DNA from: Rhodanobacter sp.
GTDB taxonomy: Bacteria; Pseudomonadota; Gammaproteobacteria; Xanthomonadales; Rhodanobacteraceae
DNA: 64,000 bases
Reading direction: 5' to 3'
Assembly (NCBI GenBank): GCA_040371205.1
Contig: AP031382.1
Location: forward strand, 2,477,562 to 2,541,561
Shown: in pieces, positions 50,174 through 59,976 of the stretch
How positions within the stretch are numbered: the stretch's first letter is position 1
Layout of the letters: each line of letters opens with the position of its first letter
Notes under the pieces: generated by a model
What the model was told of the DNA's origin: nothing
The model's input: the letters and a program-made list of their open reading frames with translations, nothing else
The model's database searches: none
Program-made: the position numbers and the translations under genes

Positions 50174-50706
50174 GCCAGCTCCTTGCGCAGCACCTCGAAG
50201 CGCAGGTCGTCGCGGCGCGGGATACCGAAGCGCTCGTCGCCGTAGGGGAATGGCTGGAATTCGCCGGTGCGGCGGTAGCCGCGGCGTTCGTAGAAGGCAA
50301 TCAGCTCCGCGCGCTGCACGATGGTCGTCATATGCATCGCGCGGCAGCCCCATTCGTCGCGCACGATGCGCTCGGCCTCGGCCATGACGGCCTTGCCCAC
50401 CCCGCTGCCTTGCAGCAGCGGATCGACCGCGAACAGGCCGAAGTAGCCGGAATCGCCCTGCCGCTCGATGTGGCAACACGCCAGCAATGCGTTATCGCGT
50501 TCGGCCAGCAGGACCATGCTGTACGGCTGCGCCAGCCGCATCGAAACATCGGCGGCGTCGGTGCGCTGGCCATCCAGCAGATCGGACTCGGTGGTCCACC
50601 CGCGCCGGCCGGAATCGCCGCGATAGGCGGATTCGACCAGGGCGACGATGGCACGGATATCGGCCAGGACGGCCGGGCGGAAACTCGGGGCGGTAAGTTC
50701 GGACAT
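50170..50706 (-). CDS. GNAT family N-acetyltransferase
   Basis: 178 residues. GNAT core YFGLFAVDPLLQGSGVGKAVMAEAERI (near 92-115), then AIAFYERRGYRR-like AELIAFYERRGYRRTGEF. Substrate unknown. Coupled to the Rieske ferredoxin by a 4-nt overlap. Divergent from parC with a 226-nt gap; nothing was recognised there. Confidence 0.88.
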   Translation of the reverse strand: MSELTAPSFRPAVLADIRAIVALVESAYRGDSGRRGWTTESDLLDGQRTDAADVSMRLAQPYSMVLLAERDNALLACCHIERQGDSGYFGLFAVDPLLQGSGVGKAVMAEAERIVRDEWGCRAMHMTTIVQRAELIAFYERRGYRRTGEFQPFPYGDERFGIPRRDDLRFEVLRKELA

Positions 50707-50932
50707 GCGGGAATGGTAGAACTTCGGCGAGCCGGAGTGGCAAGCGCGGCGACCGGATGCGCCGTTGCCCCGTGCGGCAGGCACGTGCGCCATCGTTCCC
50801 CTTGACCGCAAGCGGAAACGCGAAGCACGCCCCAGCCTCCAACCCACCCGCGGCGCCAGCCCGCGCGTCAAGCTGTCCCCCATCCTGCCTATCTGGCACC
50901 ATCCCACGGTTGCCCGCACCCGAACCCCCTGC

Positions 50933-53170
50933 ATGAACCTGCAAGCCAACTACGAACAGATCCCGCTCAAGGAATACGCCGAGCGCGCCTACCTCGACTA
51001 CTCGATGTACGTGGTGCTGGACCGCGCCCTGCCCTTCGTGGGCGACGGGCTCAAGCCGGTGCAGCGGCGCATCGTGTACGCGATGAGCGAGCTGGGCCTG
51101 GCCGCCACGGCCAAGCCCAAGAAATCCGCGCGCACCATCGGCGACGTGATCGGCAAGTTCCATCCGCACGGCGACACCTCGTGCTACGAGGCGATGGTGC
51201 TGATGGCGCAGCCGTTCTCCTACCGCTACCCGCTGGTGGACGGCCAGGGCAACTTCGGCTCGCCGGACGACCCCAAGAGCTTCGCGGCGATGCGCTACAC
51301 CGAGAGCAAGCTCAGCCCGATCGCCGAGGCGCTGCTGGGCGAGCTGGGCCAGGGCACGGTGGACTGGGTGCCGAACTTCGACGGCACGCTGGAGGAACCC
51401 TCGTGGCTGCCCGCGCGCGTGCCGCACGTGCTGCTCAACGGCTCGATGGGCATCGCGGTGGGCATGGCCACCGACATCCCGCCGCACAACCTGCGCGAAC
51501 TGGTCGCCGCCTGCATCCATTTGCTGGATGAACCCGAGGCCACGGTGGCGCAATTGTGCGAATACGTGAAAGGCCCGGACTACCCCACCGAGGCGGAGAT
51601 CATCACTCCGCGCAACGAGCTGCTGGCGATGTACCAGAACGGCACCGGCTCGGTGCGCGCCCGCGCGGTGTACGTGCGCGAGGAAGGCAACATCGTGATC
51701 ACCGCGCTGCCGCACCAGGTCAGCCCGTCGAAGATCCTGGAGCAGATCGCCGCGCAGATGCGCGCGAAGAAGCTGCCGATGATCGAGGACCTGCGCGACG
51801 AATCCGACCACGAGAACCCGATCCGGCTGGTGCTGGTGCCGCGCTCCAGCCGCGTCGACGCCGACGAGCTGATGCCGCACCTGTTCGCCACCACGGACCT
51901 CGAAAAGAGCTTCCGCGTCAACCTCAACATGATCGGCCTGGACGGCCGCCCGCAGGTGAAGGATCTGAAGAAGATCCTCGGCGAGTGGCTGACCTTCCGC
52001 ACCAGCACCGTCACGCGCCGGCTCAACCACCGCCTCGCCAAGGTGGAGCGCCGCCTGCACCTGCTGGAAGGCCTGCGCATCGCCTACCTCAACCTGGACG
52101 AGGTGATCCGCATCATCCGCACCGAGGAGGAACCGAAGGCCGTGCTGATGGCGCGCTTCGGCCTCAGCGAGGAGCAGACCGACTACATCCTCGAAACCCG
52201 CCTGCGCCAGCTGGCGCGGCTGGAGGAGATGAAGATCAACGGCGAGCGCGACCAGTTGGAAGAGGAGCGCGCGCGCATCAACGTGCTGCTGAAGTCGCCG
52301 GCCAAGCTCAAGGGCCTGATCAAGGACGAGCTGCGCGCCGACGCCGAGAAGTACGGCGACGCCCGCCGTTCGCCGCTGGTGGAGCGCGAGGCCGCGCAGG
52401 CGCTGGACGAGAGCGCGCTGGTGGCCAGCGAACCGGTCACCGTGGTGCTCAGCCAGAAGGGCTGGATCCGCGCCGCCAAGGGCCACGACATCGACGCCGA
52501 GGGCTTGAGCTACCGCGAAGGCGACGGCCTGCTCGCCACCGCGAAGGCGCGCACCACCCAGCAGGTGGCGGTGATCGACTCCACCGGCCGCAGCTATTCC
52601 ACGCCGGCGCACACCTTGCCTTCCGCACGCGGCAACGGTGAGCCGCTGACCGGCCGCTTCACGCCGCCACCAGGCGCCAGCTTCGACGCCATCGTCGCCG
52701 GCGACAACGACACCCGGCTGATCCTCGCCACCGACTTCGGCTACGGCTTCGTCACCCGCTTCGAGGCGCTCACCGGCCGCAACAAGGCCGGCAAGCAGAT
52801 CATCTCGCTCAGCGACGGCGCGAAGGTGCTGGCGCCGCAGGCCAGCGCCGACCCGGCGCGCGACCGCATCGTGGTGGTCACCAGCGAAGGCCACCTGCTG
52901 ATGTTCTCGGTGGCCGAGCTGCCCGAACTGGACAAGGGCAAGGGCAACAAGCTGATCGAGGTGCCGAAGAAGCAGCTGGCGGAAGGCGAGCGCGTGGCCG
53001 GCATCGCGGTGGTCGCCGAAGGCAAGGGCGAGGTCACGATGTACGCCGGTGCACGCAAACTCACCCTGAAATGGGCCGACCTGGTCGAATACGGCGGCAA
53101 CCGCGCCAGCCGCGGCGGCCTGCTGCCGCGCGGCCTGCGCCGGGTGGAGCGCATCGAGACCACCGGCTGA
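50933..53170 (+). CDS. parC: DNA topoisomerase IV subunit A
   Basis: 745 residues, ParC length (GyrA is longer). Winged-helix domain with [15 protein letters not shown], quinolone-resistance region [19 protein letters not shown]: Thr82 at the position of E. coli Ser80 and Glu86 conserved; the active-site tyrosine is Y122 in [11 protein letters not shown]-terminal beta-pinwheel from about 500 ([35 protein letters not shown]). Decatenates chromosomes with ParE, which is not in the window. Wild-type looking; Thr is natural in several genera. Confidence 0.96.
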   Translation: MNLQANYEQIPLKEYAERAYLDYSMYVVLDRALPFVGDGLKPVQRRIVYAMSELGLAATAKPKKSARTIGDVIGKFHPHGDTSCYEAMVLMAQPFSYRYPLVDGQGNFGSPDDPKSFAAMRYTESKLSPIAEALLGELGQGTVDWVPNFDGTLEEPSWLPARVPHVLLNGSMGIAVGMATDIPPHNLRELVAACIHLLDEPEATVAQLCEYVKGPDYPTEAEIITPRNELLAMYQNGTGSVRARAVYVREEGNIVITALPHQVSPSKILEQIAAQMRAKKLPMIEDLRDESDHENPIRLVLVPRSSRVDADELMPHLFATTDLEKSFRVNLNMIGLDGRPQVKDLKKILGEWLTFRTSTVTRRLNHRLAKVERRLHLLEGLRIAYLNLDEVIRIIRTEEEPKAVLMARFGLSEEQTDYILETRLRQLARLEEMKINGERDQLEEERARINVLLKSPAKLKGLIKDELRADAEKYGDARRSPLVEREAAQALDESALVASEPVTVVLSQKGWIRAAKGHDIDAEGLSYREGDGLLATAKARTTQQVAVIDSTGRSYSTPAHTLPSARGNGEPLTGRFTPPPGASFDAIVAGDNDTRLILATDFGYGFVTRFEALTGRNKAGKQIISLSDGAKVLAPQASADPARDRIVVVTSEGHLLMFSVAELPELDKGKGNKLIEVPKKQLAEGERVAGIAVVAEGKGEVTMYAGARKLTLKWADLVEYGGNRASRGGLLPRGLRRVERIETTG

Positions 53171-53271
53171 ACCGCGGAGGCGGGTTGAACCATGCGCCTT
53201 CCGCGGCGTCCAAGCCTTGTATGCACAAACGCCGATTCGCGCGTTGGACGCGGCAAGCCCCGGAGTTACCC

Positions 53272-53751
53272 ATGAAGACCACCCGCATCGCCACCGCCTT
53301 CCTCGCCGCCAGCCTGCTGGCCGGCACGGCCTGGGCGCAGACATCGTCCAACCAGGCGCCGCCGCCGCTCAACCTCAAGCTGCCGCAGGTCAACCACATG
53401 CCGTCCGACCTGCCGGCGGCCGCCAGCAGCACGGCCAAACCCGCCGCCAGCGCAAGCACGGCCCAGCCCGGCAGCGCGCCCGGCGCCTATTACGGCGACA
53501 CCAGCGGCCGCATGGGCAACGCCGACGACGGCACCGCCAGCGCGCAGACCTGCGACGACTCCACCTACAACCAGCCGCAGATGCACGGCAGCGTGGGCAT
53601 GGGCGTGATGGCCGGCAACCACATGAGCGGCAACTACCAGTCGGGCACGGTCAGCGTCAGCAAGAACCTCGGCGACTGCGACCATCCCAAGGGCGGCGTC
53701 AGCTTCTCCATCGGCGTGAGCCAGGGGAATTTCCACGGGCGCGGTTGGTAG
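53272..53751 (+). CDS. Secreted low-complexity protein of unknown function
   Basis: 159 residues. Signal peptide MKTTRIATAFLAASLLAGTAWAQ, then Pro/Ala/Ser-rich linker (PAAASSTAKPAASASTAQPGS), then a cysteine-containing C-terminal domain with TCDDSTYNQPQMHGSVGMGVMAGNHMSGNYQSG and NLGDCDHPKGGVSFSIGVSQGNF. The last part resembles small beta-rich exported proteins. No family recognised. It follows parC by 101 nt on the same strand. Confidence 0.75.
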   Translation: MKTTRIATAFLAASLLAGTAWAQTSSNQAPPPLNLKLPQVNHMPSDLPAAASSTAKPAASASTAQPGSAPGAYYGDTSGRMGNADDGTASAQTCDDSTYNQPQMHGSVGMGVMAGNHMSGNYQSGTVSVSKNLGDCDHPKGGVSFSIGVSQGNFHGRGW

Positions 53752-53817
53752 GGGCACCCGCCGCGCCATCAGGCGCGGCCATCTGCATGACTCACGAGCA
53801 AGCCCGGGGCATCGGCA

Positions 53818-54306
53818 TCACAGCCGCGTGACCGACCACGACTGCATGCGGCCGTCCTTGTACGGCATCACGCCGTGGAACGGGCGCGCGTCGTCGTCGA
53901 ACACCAGCGGCAGGAAGTGGCGGTCGCCCTCCCACATCGGCAGCTCCATCAGCCGGTCGCGCGCCACCCACTCCAACGTGCCCTCGGGGTTGCTCGCCAG
54001 CGGCGTGCCCTCGTAGCGGTCGATCAGGAAGATGAAGCCCAGCCAGTCCTCGCCCTGCTTGCCGAAGCCGGGCCAGTTGAGCGTGCCGCGCAATTGCATC
54101 GACAGGCACTCGATGCCGGCCTCCTCGCGGATCTCGCGGCGCATGCAGGCGGCGATGTCCTCGCCCGGCTCCATCTTGCCGCCGAGGCCGTTGTACTTGC
54201 CTAGGTGCTGGTCGTCGGGGCGCGCGTTGCGGTGGATCATCAACACCCGCGTGCGGTCGGGCGAGAGCACGTAGCCGAGCGTGGCGACGATGGGCATGTA
54301 GGGCAT
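53818..54306 (-). CDS. Nudix hydrolase (8-oxo-dGTPase/MutT-like)
   Basis: 162 residues. A full Nudix box runs over G43-I65 (G x5 E49 x7 R57-E-x-R-E-E-x-G64-I), in GGKMEPGEDIAAC then MRREIREEAGI. C-terminal FLIDRYEGTPLASNPEGTLEWV is typical of 8-oxo-dGTP diphosphatases of the YtkD/MutT-like group. Probably housecleaning of oxidised nucleotides. The ATG at 54306 is used; it is divergent from the DUF2233 gene at 54404. Confidence 0.9.
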   Translation of the reverse strand: MPYMPIVATLGYVLSPDRTRVLMIHRNARPDDQHLGKYNGLGGKMEPGEDIAACMRREIREEAGIECLSMQLRGTLNWPGFGKQGEDWLGFIFLIDRYEGTPLASNPEGTLEWVARDRLMELPMWEGDRHFLPLVFDDDARPFHGVMPYKDGRMQSWSVTRL

Positions 54307-54403
54307 GGCGAAGCAGCCGCGCAAAACGGTCATTGTAACGGCGCCGGCCATGGCCACGCCGCAGGCTTGCATCGACCCGCGCAAGGCGGCGACCATCGTC
54401 CCC

Positions 54404-55213
54404 ATGCGCACCACGTTCAGCCCACGCCCCGCCCTACGCCTCGCACGCCGGCTCCTGCTGCTGGCCTTCTCCGCCGCAGCGGCCGGATGCAGCGCATCGT
54501 CGCACGGACCGGTGAGCCGCGAACTGGTGTACCAGGGCCAGAACTACCGCGTGGTGACGCTGGACCTGAAGCGCGACCCGCTCACCCTGCACTGGCGCGA
54601 CCCGGCCAGCGGCGAGCCCTACGGCGACATCGAGACCCTGCAGCAATGGGGCGAGGCGCGCGGCCTGCGCCTGCTGTTCGCCGCCAACGCCGGCATCTAC
54701 GACCGCGAGAACAAGCCGCTGGGCCTGCACGTGGAAGACGGCAAGACGCTGGTGCCGCTGAACATGGCGCACGGCAACCCCGCCTCGGGCAACTTCTCGC
54801 TGCTGCCGAACGGCGTGTTCGCGATCTACCCCGACGGCCACGCCGCGGTGCGCACCAGCGCCGCGTTCAAGGCCGACGGCAAGCCCGCGCGCTGGGCCAC
54901 GCAATCCGGGCCGATGCTGGTGATCGACGGCCAGATCAACCCCAACTTCGTGGACGACTCGGGCAGCCTGAAATGGCGCAGCGGGGTGTGCGCGACATCG
55001 CCCGAGAAGGTGGCGTTCGCGGTGAGCGAAGTGCCGGTGAATTTCCACGACTTCGCCGAACTGTTCCGCGACAAGCTCGGCTGCCGCGACGCGCTCTACC
55101 TGGACGGCAGCATCTCGCAGATCTTCGTCGAGGGCGCCGGCTATGCCGGCGCGCCGGCCTTCCTGGTGAAGCCCTATGCGGGCATCTTCGCGGTGTTCGT
55201 GCCGCAGCGCTGA
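54404..55213 (+). CDS. DUF2233/phosphodiester glycosidase family lipoprotein
   Basis: 269 residues. A lipoprotein signal with lipobox cysteine C29 (AFSAAAAGC). The mature part is the NAGPA/DUF2233 fold: YRVVTLDLKRDPLTLHWRD, FAANAGIYDRENKPLGLHVEDGK, SLLPNGVFAIY, ATQSGPMLVIDG, and RDALYLDGSISQIF. In the human uncovering enzyme this fold cleaves a GlcNAc-phosphodiester; in bacteria it is usually an envelope protein of unknown target. Start at 54404 has the lipoprotein signature, while an in-frame codon at 54377 lies upstream. Confidence 0.88.
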   Translation: MRTTFSPRPALRLARRLLLLAFSAAAAGCSASSHGPVSRELVYQGQNYRVVTLDLKRDPLTLHWRDPASGEPYGDIETLQQWGEARGLRLLFAANAGIYDRENKPLGLHVEDGKTLVPLNMAHGNPASGNFSLLPNGVFAIYPDGHAAVRTSAAFKADGKPARWATQSGPMLVIDGQINPNFVDDSGSLKWRSGVCATSPEKVAFAVSEVPVNFHDFAELFRDKLGCRDALYLDGSISQIFVEGAGYAGAPAFLVKPYAGIFAVFVPQR

Positions 55214-55225
55214 GGTGGGCGCCGC

Positions 55226-55612
55226 TCAGGGCAGCCGGTAGTCGAACGTGTAGGTATGCCCACCCTGCGCGTCGATGTGGATGGTCAGGGTGCCGGCCAG
55301 CCCTTCGAGCTCGTCCGTGCCCGAGTCCGGCACCACGCTCACCTGCAACGCGGATGCGCCGCGCTCCATCGTGCCGGTGTGCTGCAGCACGAAGGCGCCC
55401 TTCCGTCCATGCAGGGTGCCGGTCACGCGCTCCATCGCCACGTAGCCCGCCGAGCCGTCCACCGCGCTGCGGTACGCCAGCATCTCGCCGAGACTGTACG
55501 CGGCGAGGTCGCCGTTGAACTGCTTGTCGATGCCCATGCGGCCCAGCCCGCTGTCGGCATGGGCGGACGGCTGCGGTTCGAGTTTCACCGTGAAACTGCC
55601 AGTGGCTTGCAT
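55226..55612 (-). CDS. DUF3224 family protein
   Basis: 128 residues, beta-barrel like. [13 protein letters not shown] at the N-terminus, [46 protein letters not shown] and [18 protein letters not shown] are family marks. Members occur near MarR or antibiotic genes; function not defined. It stands alone, 13 nt after the plus-strand DUF2233 gene and convergent with it, and the 171-nt gap to dapE has no assigned element. Confidence 0.85.
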   Translation of the reverse strand: MQATGSFTVKLEPQPSAHADSGLGRMGIDKQFNGDLAAYSLGEMLAYRSAVDGSAGYVAMERVTGTLHGRKGAFVLQHTGTMERGASALQVSVVPDSGTDELEGLAGTLTIHIDAQGGHTYTFDYRLP

Positions 55613-55783
55613 GCGTACCTCTCCGTCGATCGGGTCTCGGCGATGATCGCGGCCGGCGCCCGCGCATTCCAGCCGCATGCCTTGCCGACGACGAGGAGAG
55701 TACGACACCCATGCGCCCCGCGGCGTGCGGTGCAGGCCGCCGGACGAGGGCGCACCGGGCATGCGCGGAAATCCGCCCTGGCG

Positions 55784-56920
55784 TCAGTCCGCCAGCATGC
55801 GTGCGCAGATCGCCTCGTACAGGTCCGGCAGGCGCTGCAGTTCGGCCACGTCCACGCATTCGTCCACCTTGTGGATGGTGGCATTGACCGGGCCGAGTTC
55901 CACCACTTCCGCGCCCAGCGGCGCGATGAAGCGGCCGTCCGAGGTGCCGCCCCCGGTGCTCTGTTCGGGTTCGATGCCGCACAGCTCGCGGCACACCGTC
56001 ACCACGGTTTCGCGCAGCCGCCCGCCCGGCGGGGTGAGGAAGGGCTCGCCGGAGAGGTTCCACGCCAGCGCGCAATCCAGCCCGTGCCGGCGCAGGATCG
56101 CCTCGGTGCGCGCGCGCAAATCCTCGGCACGGCTGGCGGTGCAGTAGCGGAAGTTGATGAGTGCGGTGAGTTCGCCGGGGATCACGTTGGTGGCGCCGGT
56201 GCCCGCGTTGAGGTTGGAGACCTGGAACGAAGTGGGCGGGAAATCCGCGTTGCCCTCGTCCCAGCGCTCGGCGGCGAGTTCCGCCAGCGCCGGCGCGAAG
56301 GCGTGGATCGGGTTCAACGCCTTCTCCGGATACGCCACGTGGCCCTGCACCCCGCGCACGGTGAGCGTGCCGGAGAGCGAGCCGCGCCGACCCACGCGGA
56401 TCAGGTCGCCGAGCTTCTCCTTCGCCGAGGGTTCGCCCACCACGCACCAGTCGATGCGCTCGCCGCGGGCGCGGAAGCCCTCGGCCACCTTGCGCACGCC
56501 GTCGAGGTTGGTCGGGCCTTCCTCGTCGCTGGTGAGCAGCAGCGCCACGCGGCCGGCGTGATGCGGATGCGCCGACACGAAGCGCTCCAGCGCCACCGCC
56601 ATTGCCGCCACCGAGCCCTTCATGTCGGCGGCGCCGCGGCCATACAACTTCCCGTCGCGAATCGCCGGCTCGAACGGCGGGCTCTGCCACGAGGTTTCCG
56701 GGCCGCTGGGCACCACGTCGGTGTGGCCGAGGAAGGCGAGTGTCGGCCCGCCGTCGCCGTGCACGGCCCAGAGGTTGTCGACCTCGCCGTGGCGCAGGTG
56801 TTCGATACGGAAGCCCGCGCGCCGCAGGCGTTCGGCCAGCAGCGCCTGGCAACCGGCATCGTCCGGCGTCACCGAGCGGCGGCGGATCAGTTCGCAGGCA
56901 AGGTCGAGGACATCGGACAT
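55784..56920 (-). CDS. dapE: Succinyl-diaminopimelate desuccinylase
   Basis: 378 residues of M20 fold. Metal ligands H66 and D68 in FLGHTDVVP, the DEEGP pair near 133, and [20 protein letters not shown]. Signature [11 protein letters not shown] and the C-terminal [22 protein letters not shown]. Removes succinate from N-succinyl-L,L-DAP in lysine/peptidoglycan synthesis. dapD lies upstream in the same direction with arsC/yffB and two other genes between, a gammaproteobacterial arrangement that here carries extra genes. Confidence 0.96.
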   Translation of the reverse strand: MSDVLDLACELIRRRSVTPDDAGCQALLAERLRRAGFRIEHLRHGEVDNLWAVHGDGGPTLAFLGHTDVVPSGPETSWQSPPFEPAIRDGKLYGRGAADMKGSVAAMAVALERFVSAHPHHAGRVALLLTSDEEGPTNLDGVRKVAEGFRARGERIDWCVVGEPSAKEKLGDLIRVGRRGSLSGTLTVRGVQGHVAYPEKALNPIHAFAPALAELAAERWDEGNADFPPTSFQVSNLNAGTGATNVIPGELTALINFRYCTASRAEDLRARTEAILRRHGLDCALAWNLSGEPFLTPPGGRLRETVVTVCRELCGIEPEQSTGGGTSDGRFIAPLGAEVVELGPVNATIHKVDECVDVAELQRLPDLYEAICARMLAD

Positions 56921-56969
56921 CGGTGTATCAGCGCGGGCAGTCGAGATTTGGCAGCATAGCAAGCTGCCC

Positions 56970-58034
56970 CTAGCCGGCGACCATCGTGCCCAGCAGGCGC
57001 CCCACGCCCCAGGTGATCGAAGCCGCGGCCAGGGTGATCACGAATTGCCGCGCGATCGAGAACAGCATGCCGCGCCCGGTGAACAACGACGTGCCGGTGC
57101 CGATCAGCGCCAACCCGGCGGCAGCGGCGCCCATGCTGCCCAGCAACGCGGCGTGGCCGTGCAGGAACAGGTACGGCGCCACCGGGAAGGCGGCGCCGAA
57201 GGCGAACAGGCAGAACGAGGACAGCGAGGCGCCCCAGGCCGAGCCGCCCAGTTCGTCGGGATCGATGCCCAGATCCTCGCGCACCACGGTGTCCAGCGCG
57301 GCGCGCGGCGTCTCCGCGAGGTGCCCGGCCAGGTGCTCGGCTTCGGCATCGCCCATCCCTTTCTCTCGGTAGATGCCGGCGATGTGGCGCATGCCATCTT
57401 CCGGCGCCACCGCGAGGCGTTCGGCGCGCTCGGTGATCTGCGCCTGATAGAACTCGCGCGAGCTGTTCACGCTGAGCCACTCGCCCAGCGCCATCGAGCA
57501 GGCGCCGGCGACCAGTCCGGCGAGGCCGGCCAGCAGCACGGCGCGGTCGTTGGCGGCGGCGCCGGCCATGCCCATCACCAGGCTGAGGTTGGACACCAGC
57601 CCGTCGTTGGCGCCCAGCACCGCGGCGCGCAGCGTGTTGCCGCTCTGCGCGCGATGGTTGTGCCCGCGCGCGACACGCGCCTGCGACGGCAGGAAATGGT
57701 CGCGATGGCCGCTGCGGTCCACCGGCGTCGCATCGTGGTCGGCGTGTTCCAGCCGCACCACGGTGGGCATCACGAATTCGGTACCGAAGGCCTGCGCGAA
57801 CCAGCCCAACACCCGCACGCGCGCACCGATACGCGGCGACGGCACGGCGGTACCGGCCTCGCGCAGCCGCGATTCCCAGAACGCCGCGTTGGCCTGCTCG
57901 CCCTCGGCGATGCGACGGTAGGCATGCGCCAGGCGCTCGTCGGTGGCCGCCTCGGCCAGACGCGCATACAACGCAGCGTTGTCGCGCTCGATGCGCAGGT
58001 TGATGCGGTAACGGCGGATGCGGTGGTCGAGCAT
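56970..58034 (-). CDS. Ferritin-like domain fused to VIT1/CCC1 family iron/manganese transporter (MbfA type)
   Basis: 354 residues. The N-terminal part (about 1-115) is rubrerythrin/ferritin-like helices with [34 protein letters not shown]; the C-terminal part (about 130-354) is a VIT-type membrane domain with [38 protein letters not shown] and the later TM set ([38 protein letters not shown]). This is the membrane-bound ferritin A arrangement, an iron exporter in Bradyrhizobium and Agrobacterium. No IRR or Fur box recognised. It lies 49 nt before dapE on the same strand. Confidence 0.88.
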   Translation of the reverse strand: MLDHRIRRYRINLRIERDNAALYARLAEAATDERLAHAYRRIAEGEQANAAFWESRLREAGTAVPSPRIGARVRVLGWFAQAFGTEFVMPTVVRLEHADHDATPVDRSGHRDHFLPSQARVARGHNHRAQSGNTLRAAVLGANDGLVSNLSLVMGMAGAAANDRAVLLAGLAGLVAGACSMALGEWLSVNSSREFYQAQITERAERLAVAPEDGMRHIAGIYREKGMGDAEAEHLAGHLAETPRAALDTVVREDLGIDPDELGGSAWGASLSSFCLFAFGAAFPVAPYLFLHGHAALLGSMGAAAAGLALIGTGTSLFTGRGMLFSIARQFVITLAAASITWGVGRLLGTMVAG

Positions 58035-58038
58035 GGGT

Positions 58039-58119
58039 TCAGTCGTCCCGTTCGTCGTCGCGCTGCTCCAGCCAGACCGGCATCGCCAGCAGCACGATGG
58101 CGAAGCGGAACGCGCGCAT
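58039..58119 (-). CDS. Possible 26-residue small membrane peptide
   Basis: A frame MRAFRFAIVLLAMPVWLEQRDDERDD sits 29 nt after the yffB stop and 4 nt before the VIT gene start. It has one hydrophobic helix and an acidic, charged tail, which fits a small membrane protein. The ribosome binding site is poor and no homologue is recalled; the chance of a random frame is high. Confidence 0.2.
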   Translation of the reverse strand: MRAFRFAIVLLAMPVWLEQRDDERDD

Positions 58120-58148
58120 GGATGCCGCGCTCGAGATGTGCTGCGCCC

Positions 58149-58502
58149 TCAGCGCCCGAACAGTTTCTTGAAACCGTTGTCGCTGAAGCCCACGCTGACG
58201 CTGCCGTCCTCCTTCAACACCACCGGGCGGCGCACCAGCGCGGGATGCTCCTTCAAAAGCAGGGTCCACTCCGGATCGCTGCCGGGGTTCTTGCGCTGCG
58301 GCAGCAGGTTGCGCCAGGTGGTGGACGACTTGTTGACCAACGCCTCCCAGCCGCCGAGCTGCGCCGCCCAAGCCTTGAGCGTGGCCGCCGGCACCGGGTT
58401 GGCGCGGTAGTCCACGAAGGTGTACGGCACCGCGAAGCGGTCCAGCCAGTTGCGCGCCTTGCGGCAGGTGTCGCAGGTGGTCAGGCCGTAGAGGGTCGTC
58501 AT
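58149..58502 (-). CDS. ArsC/Spx family reductase-like protein YffB
   Basis: 117 residues of the thioredoxin-like ArsC fold. N-terminal TTCDTCRKARNWL has a CxxC pattern (C10, C13), unlike arsenate reductase with a single Cys. Family marks RRNPVPAATLKAW-like RANPVPAATLKAWAAQL, RRPVVLKEDGSVSVGFSDNGF. In E. coli yffB is directly upstream of dapE; here the ferritin/VIT gene lies between. Function unknown, thiol chemistry likely. Start overlaps the upstream stop by 4 nt. Confidence 0.9.
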   Translation of the reverse strand: MTTLYGLTTCDTCRKARNWLDRFAVPYTFVDYRANPVPAATLKAWAAQLGGWEALVNKSSTTWRNLLPQRKNPGSDPEWTLLLKEHPALVRRPVVLKEDGSVSVGFSDNGFKKLFGR

Positions 58503-58987
58503 GCTTTGTCACCTCGTCGTGCGTCGTCGACGCGACGCATCAAGTCTTCTGCAATGGGATTGCGCGCGAATGGATTGAACTGAAAAGTCGGCCGCTTCGG
58601 TATGAAAGCGATTTCGTCACCCAACTCGCAAGGAACGCGAAGGCGCAACGTCACATTTTTTGGACTGCGGAACTGTCCCATGCTGACATTCATCATGTTT
58701 GCCAACGGCACCCGCACTTCCACCGACCCCTTGCGTACCAATAGGAAACTGCCGCCGTCGCGCACTTCATCGGCCAGCACCCACACGAGTTTGCGAAAGA
58801 GAAAATACCCAAAAGCCATCATGACCAAGGGTTGGATGATGAATATCGGTTGCTTCGATGCGTGAGTGAAAGTAACAGCGACGAATAAGGTCAAGAATCC
58901 AAACCAGAACGCAGGAAAGACAACCTTGTAGAAAAAGGTGCCGCCGTAGGAAAGCTTCTCCATCCTGCCCACTGTTTTCGGCTCCAT
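58499..58987 (-). CDS. Membrane protein of unknown function, low GC
   Basis: 162 residues with two TM segments near the N-terminus (VVFPAFWFGFLTLFVAVTF and PLVMMAFGYFLFRKLVWVL) and a soluble beta-rich C-terminal half (FLLVRKGSVEVRVPLANMMNVSM, TLRLRVPCELGDEIAFIPKR), a bacterial PH-like layout. The central part is near 50% GC by eye, clearly below the surrounding 65-70%, suggesting acquisition from elsewhere. It overlaps dapD's stop by 1 nt (TGATG) and yffB's start by 4 nt, so it is firmly within the dap operon. No family recognised. Confidence 0.8.
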   Translation of the reverse strand: MEPKTVGRMEKLSYGGTFFYKVVFPAFWFGFLTLFVAVTFTHASKQPIFIIQPLVMMAFGYFLFRKLVWVLADEVRDGGSFLLVRKGSVEVRVPLANMMNVSMGQFRSPKNVTLRLRVPCELGDEIAFIPKRPTFQFNPFARNPIAEDLMRRVDDARRGDKA

Positions 58988-59814
58988 CACTCGCCACTCC
59001 TCAGCAGTTCGTTGATCGAGGTCTTGCTGCGCGTCTTTTCGTCCACCTGCTTCACGATGATCGCGGCGTACAGGCTGTGCGAGCCGTCCTTCGCGGGCAG
59101 GTTGCCGGCCACCACCACGCTGCCGGCGGGCACGCGGCCGTAGCTGATCTCGCCGGTCATGCGGTTGTAGATGCGGGTGGACTGGCCGAGGAACACGCCC
59201 ATGCCGATCACGCTGCCCTTCTCCACCACCACGCCCTCGACCACCTCCGAGCGTGCGCCGATGAAGCAGTGGTCCTCGATGATGGTGGGATTGGCCTGCA
59301 GCGGCTCCAGCACGCCGCCGATGCCCACGCCGCCGGACAGGTGCACGCCCGCGCCGATCTGCGCGCAGGAGCCCACGGTGGCCCAGGTATCGACCATGGT
59401 GCCGGCGCCGACATGGGCACCGATGTTGACGTAGCTCGGCATCAGCACGGCGTCCTTGGCCACATGCGCCCCGCGGCGCACCAGCGCGCCGGGCACCACG
59501 CGTGCGCCGAGTCCCTGCAGTTCCGCGTCGTCGCCGTGGGCAAAGCGCAACGGCACCTTGTCGAAGGCCAGCGCCGGGCCGCCGTCCACCACGCGGTTGC
59601 CGTTGATGCGGAAGTACAACAGCACCGCCTTCTTCAGCCACGGGTTGACGGTCCAACCGCCCTGCCCGTCCGGCCCGGCCACGCGCAGCTCGCCGGATTC
59701 GAGCAGGTCCAGCGCCTGCTCCACGGCGGGCCTCAGGTGGGTTTCGATCTCGCTCTGGCTGAGTTCGTTGCGGCGCTCGAAGGCGTCGTCAATCAGGGAT
59801 TCGATGCTGGTCAT
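58987..59814 (-). CDS. dapD: 2,3,4,5-tetrahydropyridine-2,6-dicarboxylate N-succinyltransferase
   Basis: 275 residues. N-terminal helical domain, then a left-handed beta-helix of hexapeptide repeats in residues about 110-230 ([56 protein letters not shown]). Forms N-succinyl-2-amino-6-ketopimelate in the lysine/DAP pathway. ATG at 59814 is the family start. First gene of the dap cluster in this strand; a large diguanylate cyclase gene starts 163 nt away, divergent. Confidence 0.96.
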   Translation of the reverse strand: MTSIESLIDDAFERRNELSQSEIETHLRPAVEQALDLLESGELRVAGPDGQGGWTVNPWLKKAVLLYFRINGNRVVDGGPALAFDKVPLRFAHGDDAELQGLGARVVPGALVRRGAHVAKDAVLMPSYVNIGAHVGAGTMVDTWATVGSCAQIGAGVHLSGGVGIGGVLEPLQANPTIIEDHCFIGARSEVVEGVVVEKGSVIGMGVFLGQSTRIYNRMTGEISYGRVPAGSVVVAGNLPAKDGSHSLYAAIIVKQVDEKTRSKTSINELLRSGE

Positions 59815-59976
59815 GGCGAATGGACGTCCAAATCTTCGGAAAGAAACGCCCCATTGTGCCTGCCCTTGCTGCGCCGCGAAACCGCCTACCACGCCCGCTC
59901 ATTCAAGCTTCATGACGGTTGTCCGATAACCCGACCACATAAGACCGCGCGATGCGCGGCCTGCCGCGAGGGTGCG

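Noticed and set aside
53171-53271. Intrinsic terminator after parC
   Set aside because: Only short GC-rich partial palindromes are present and there is no T-run, so I did not call one.
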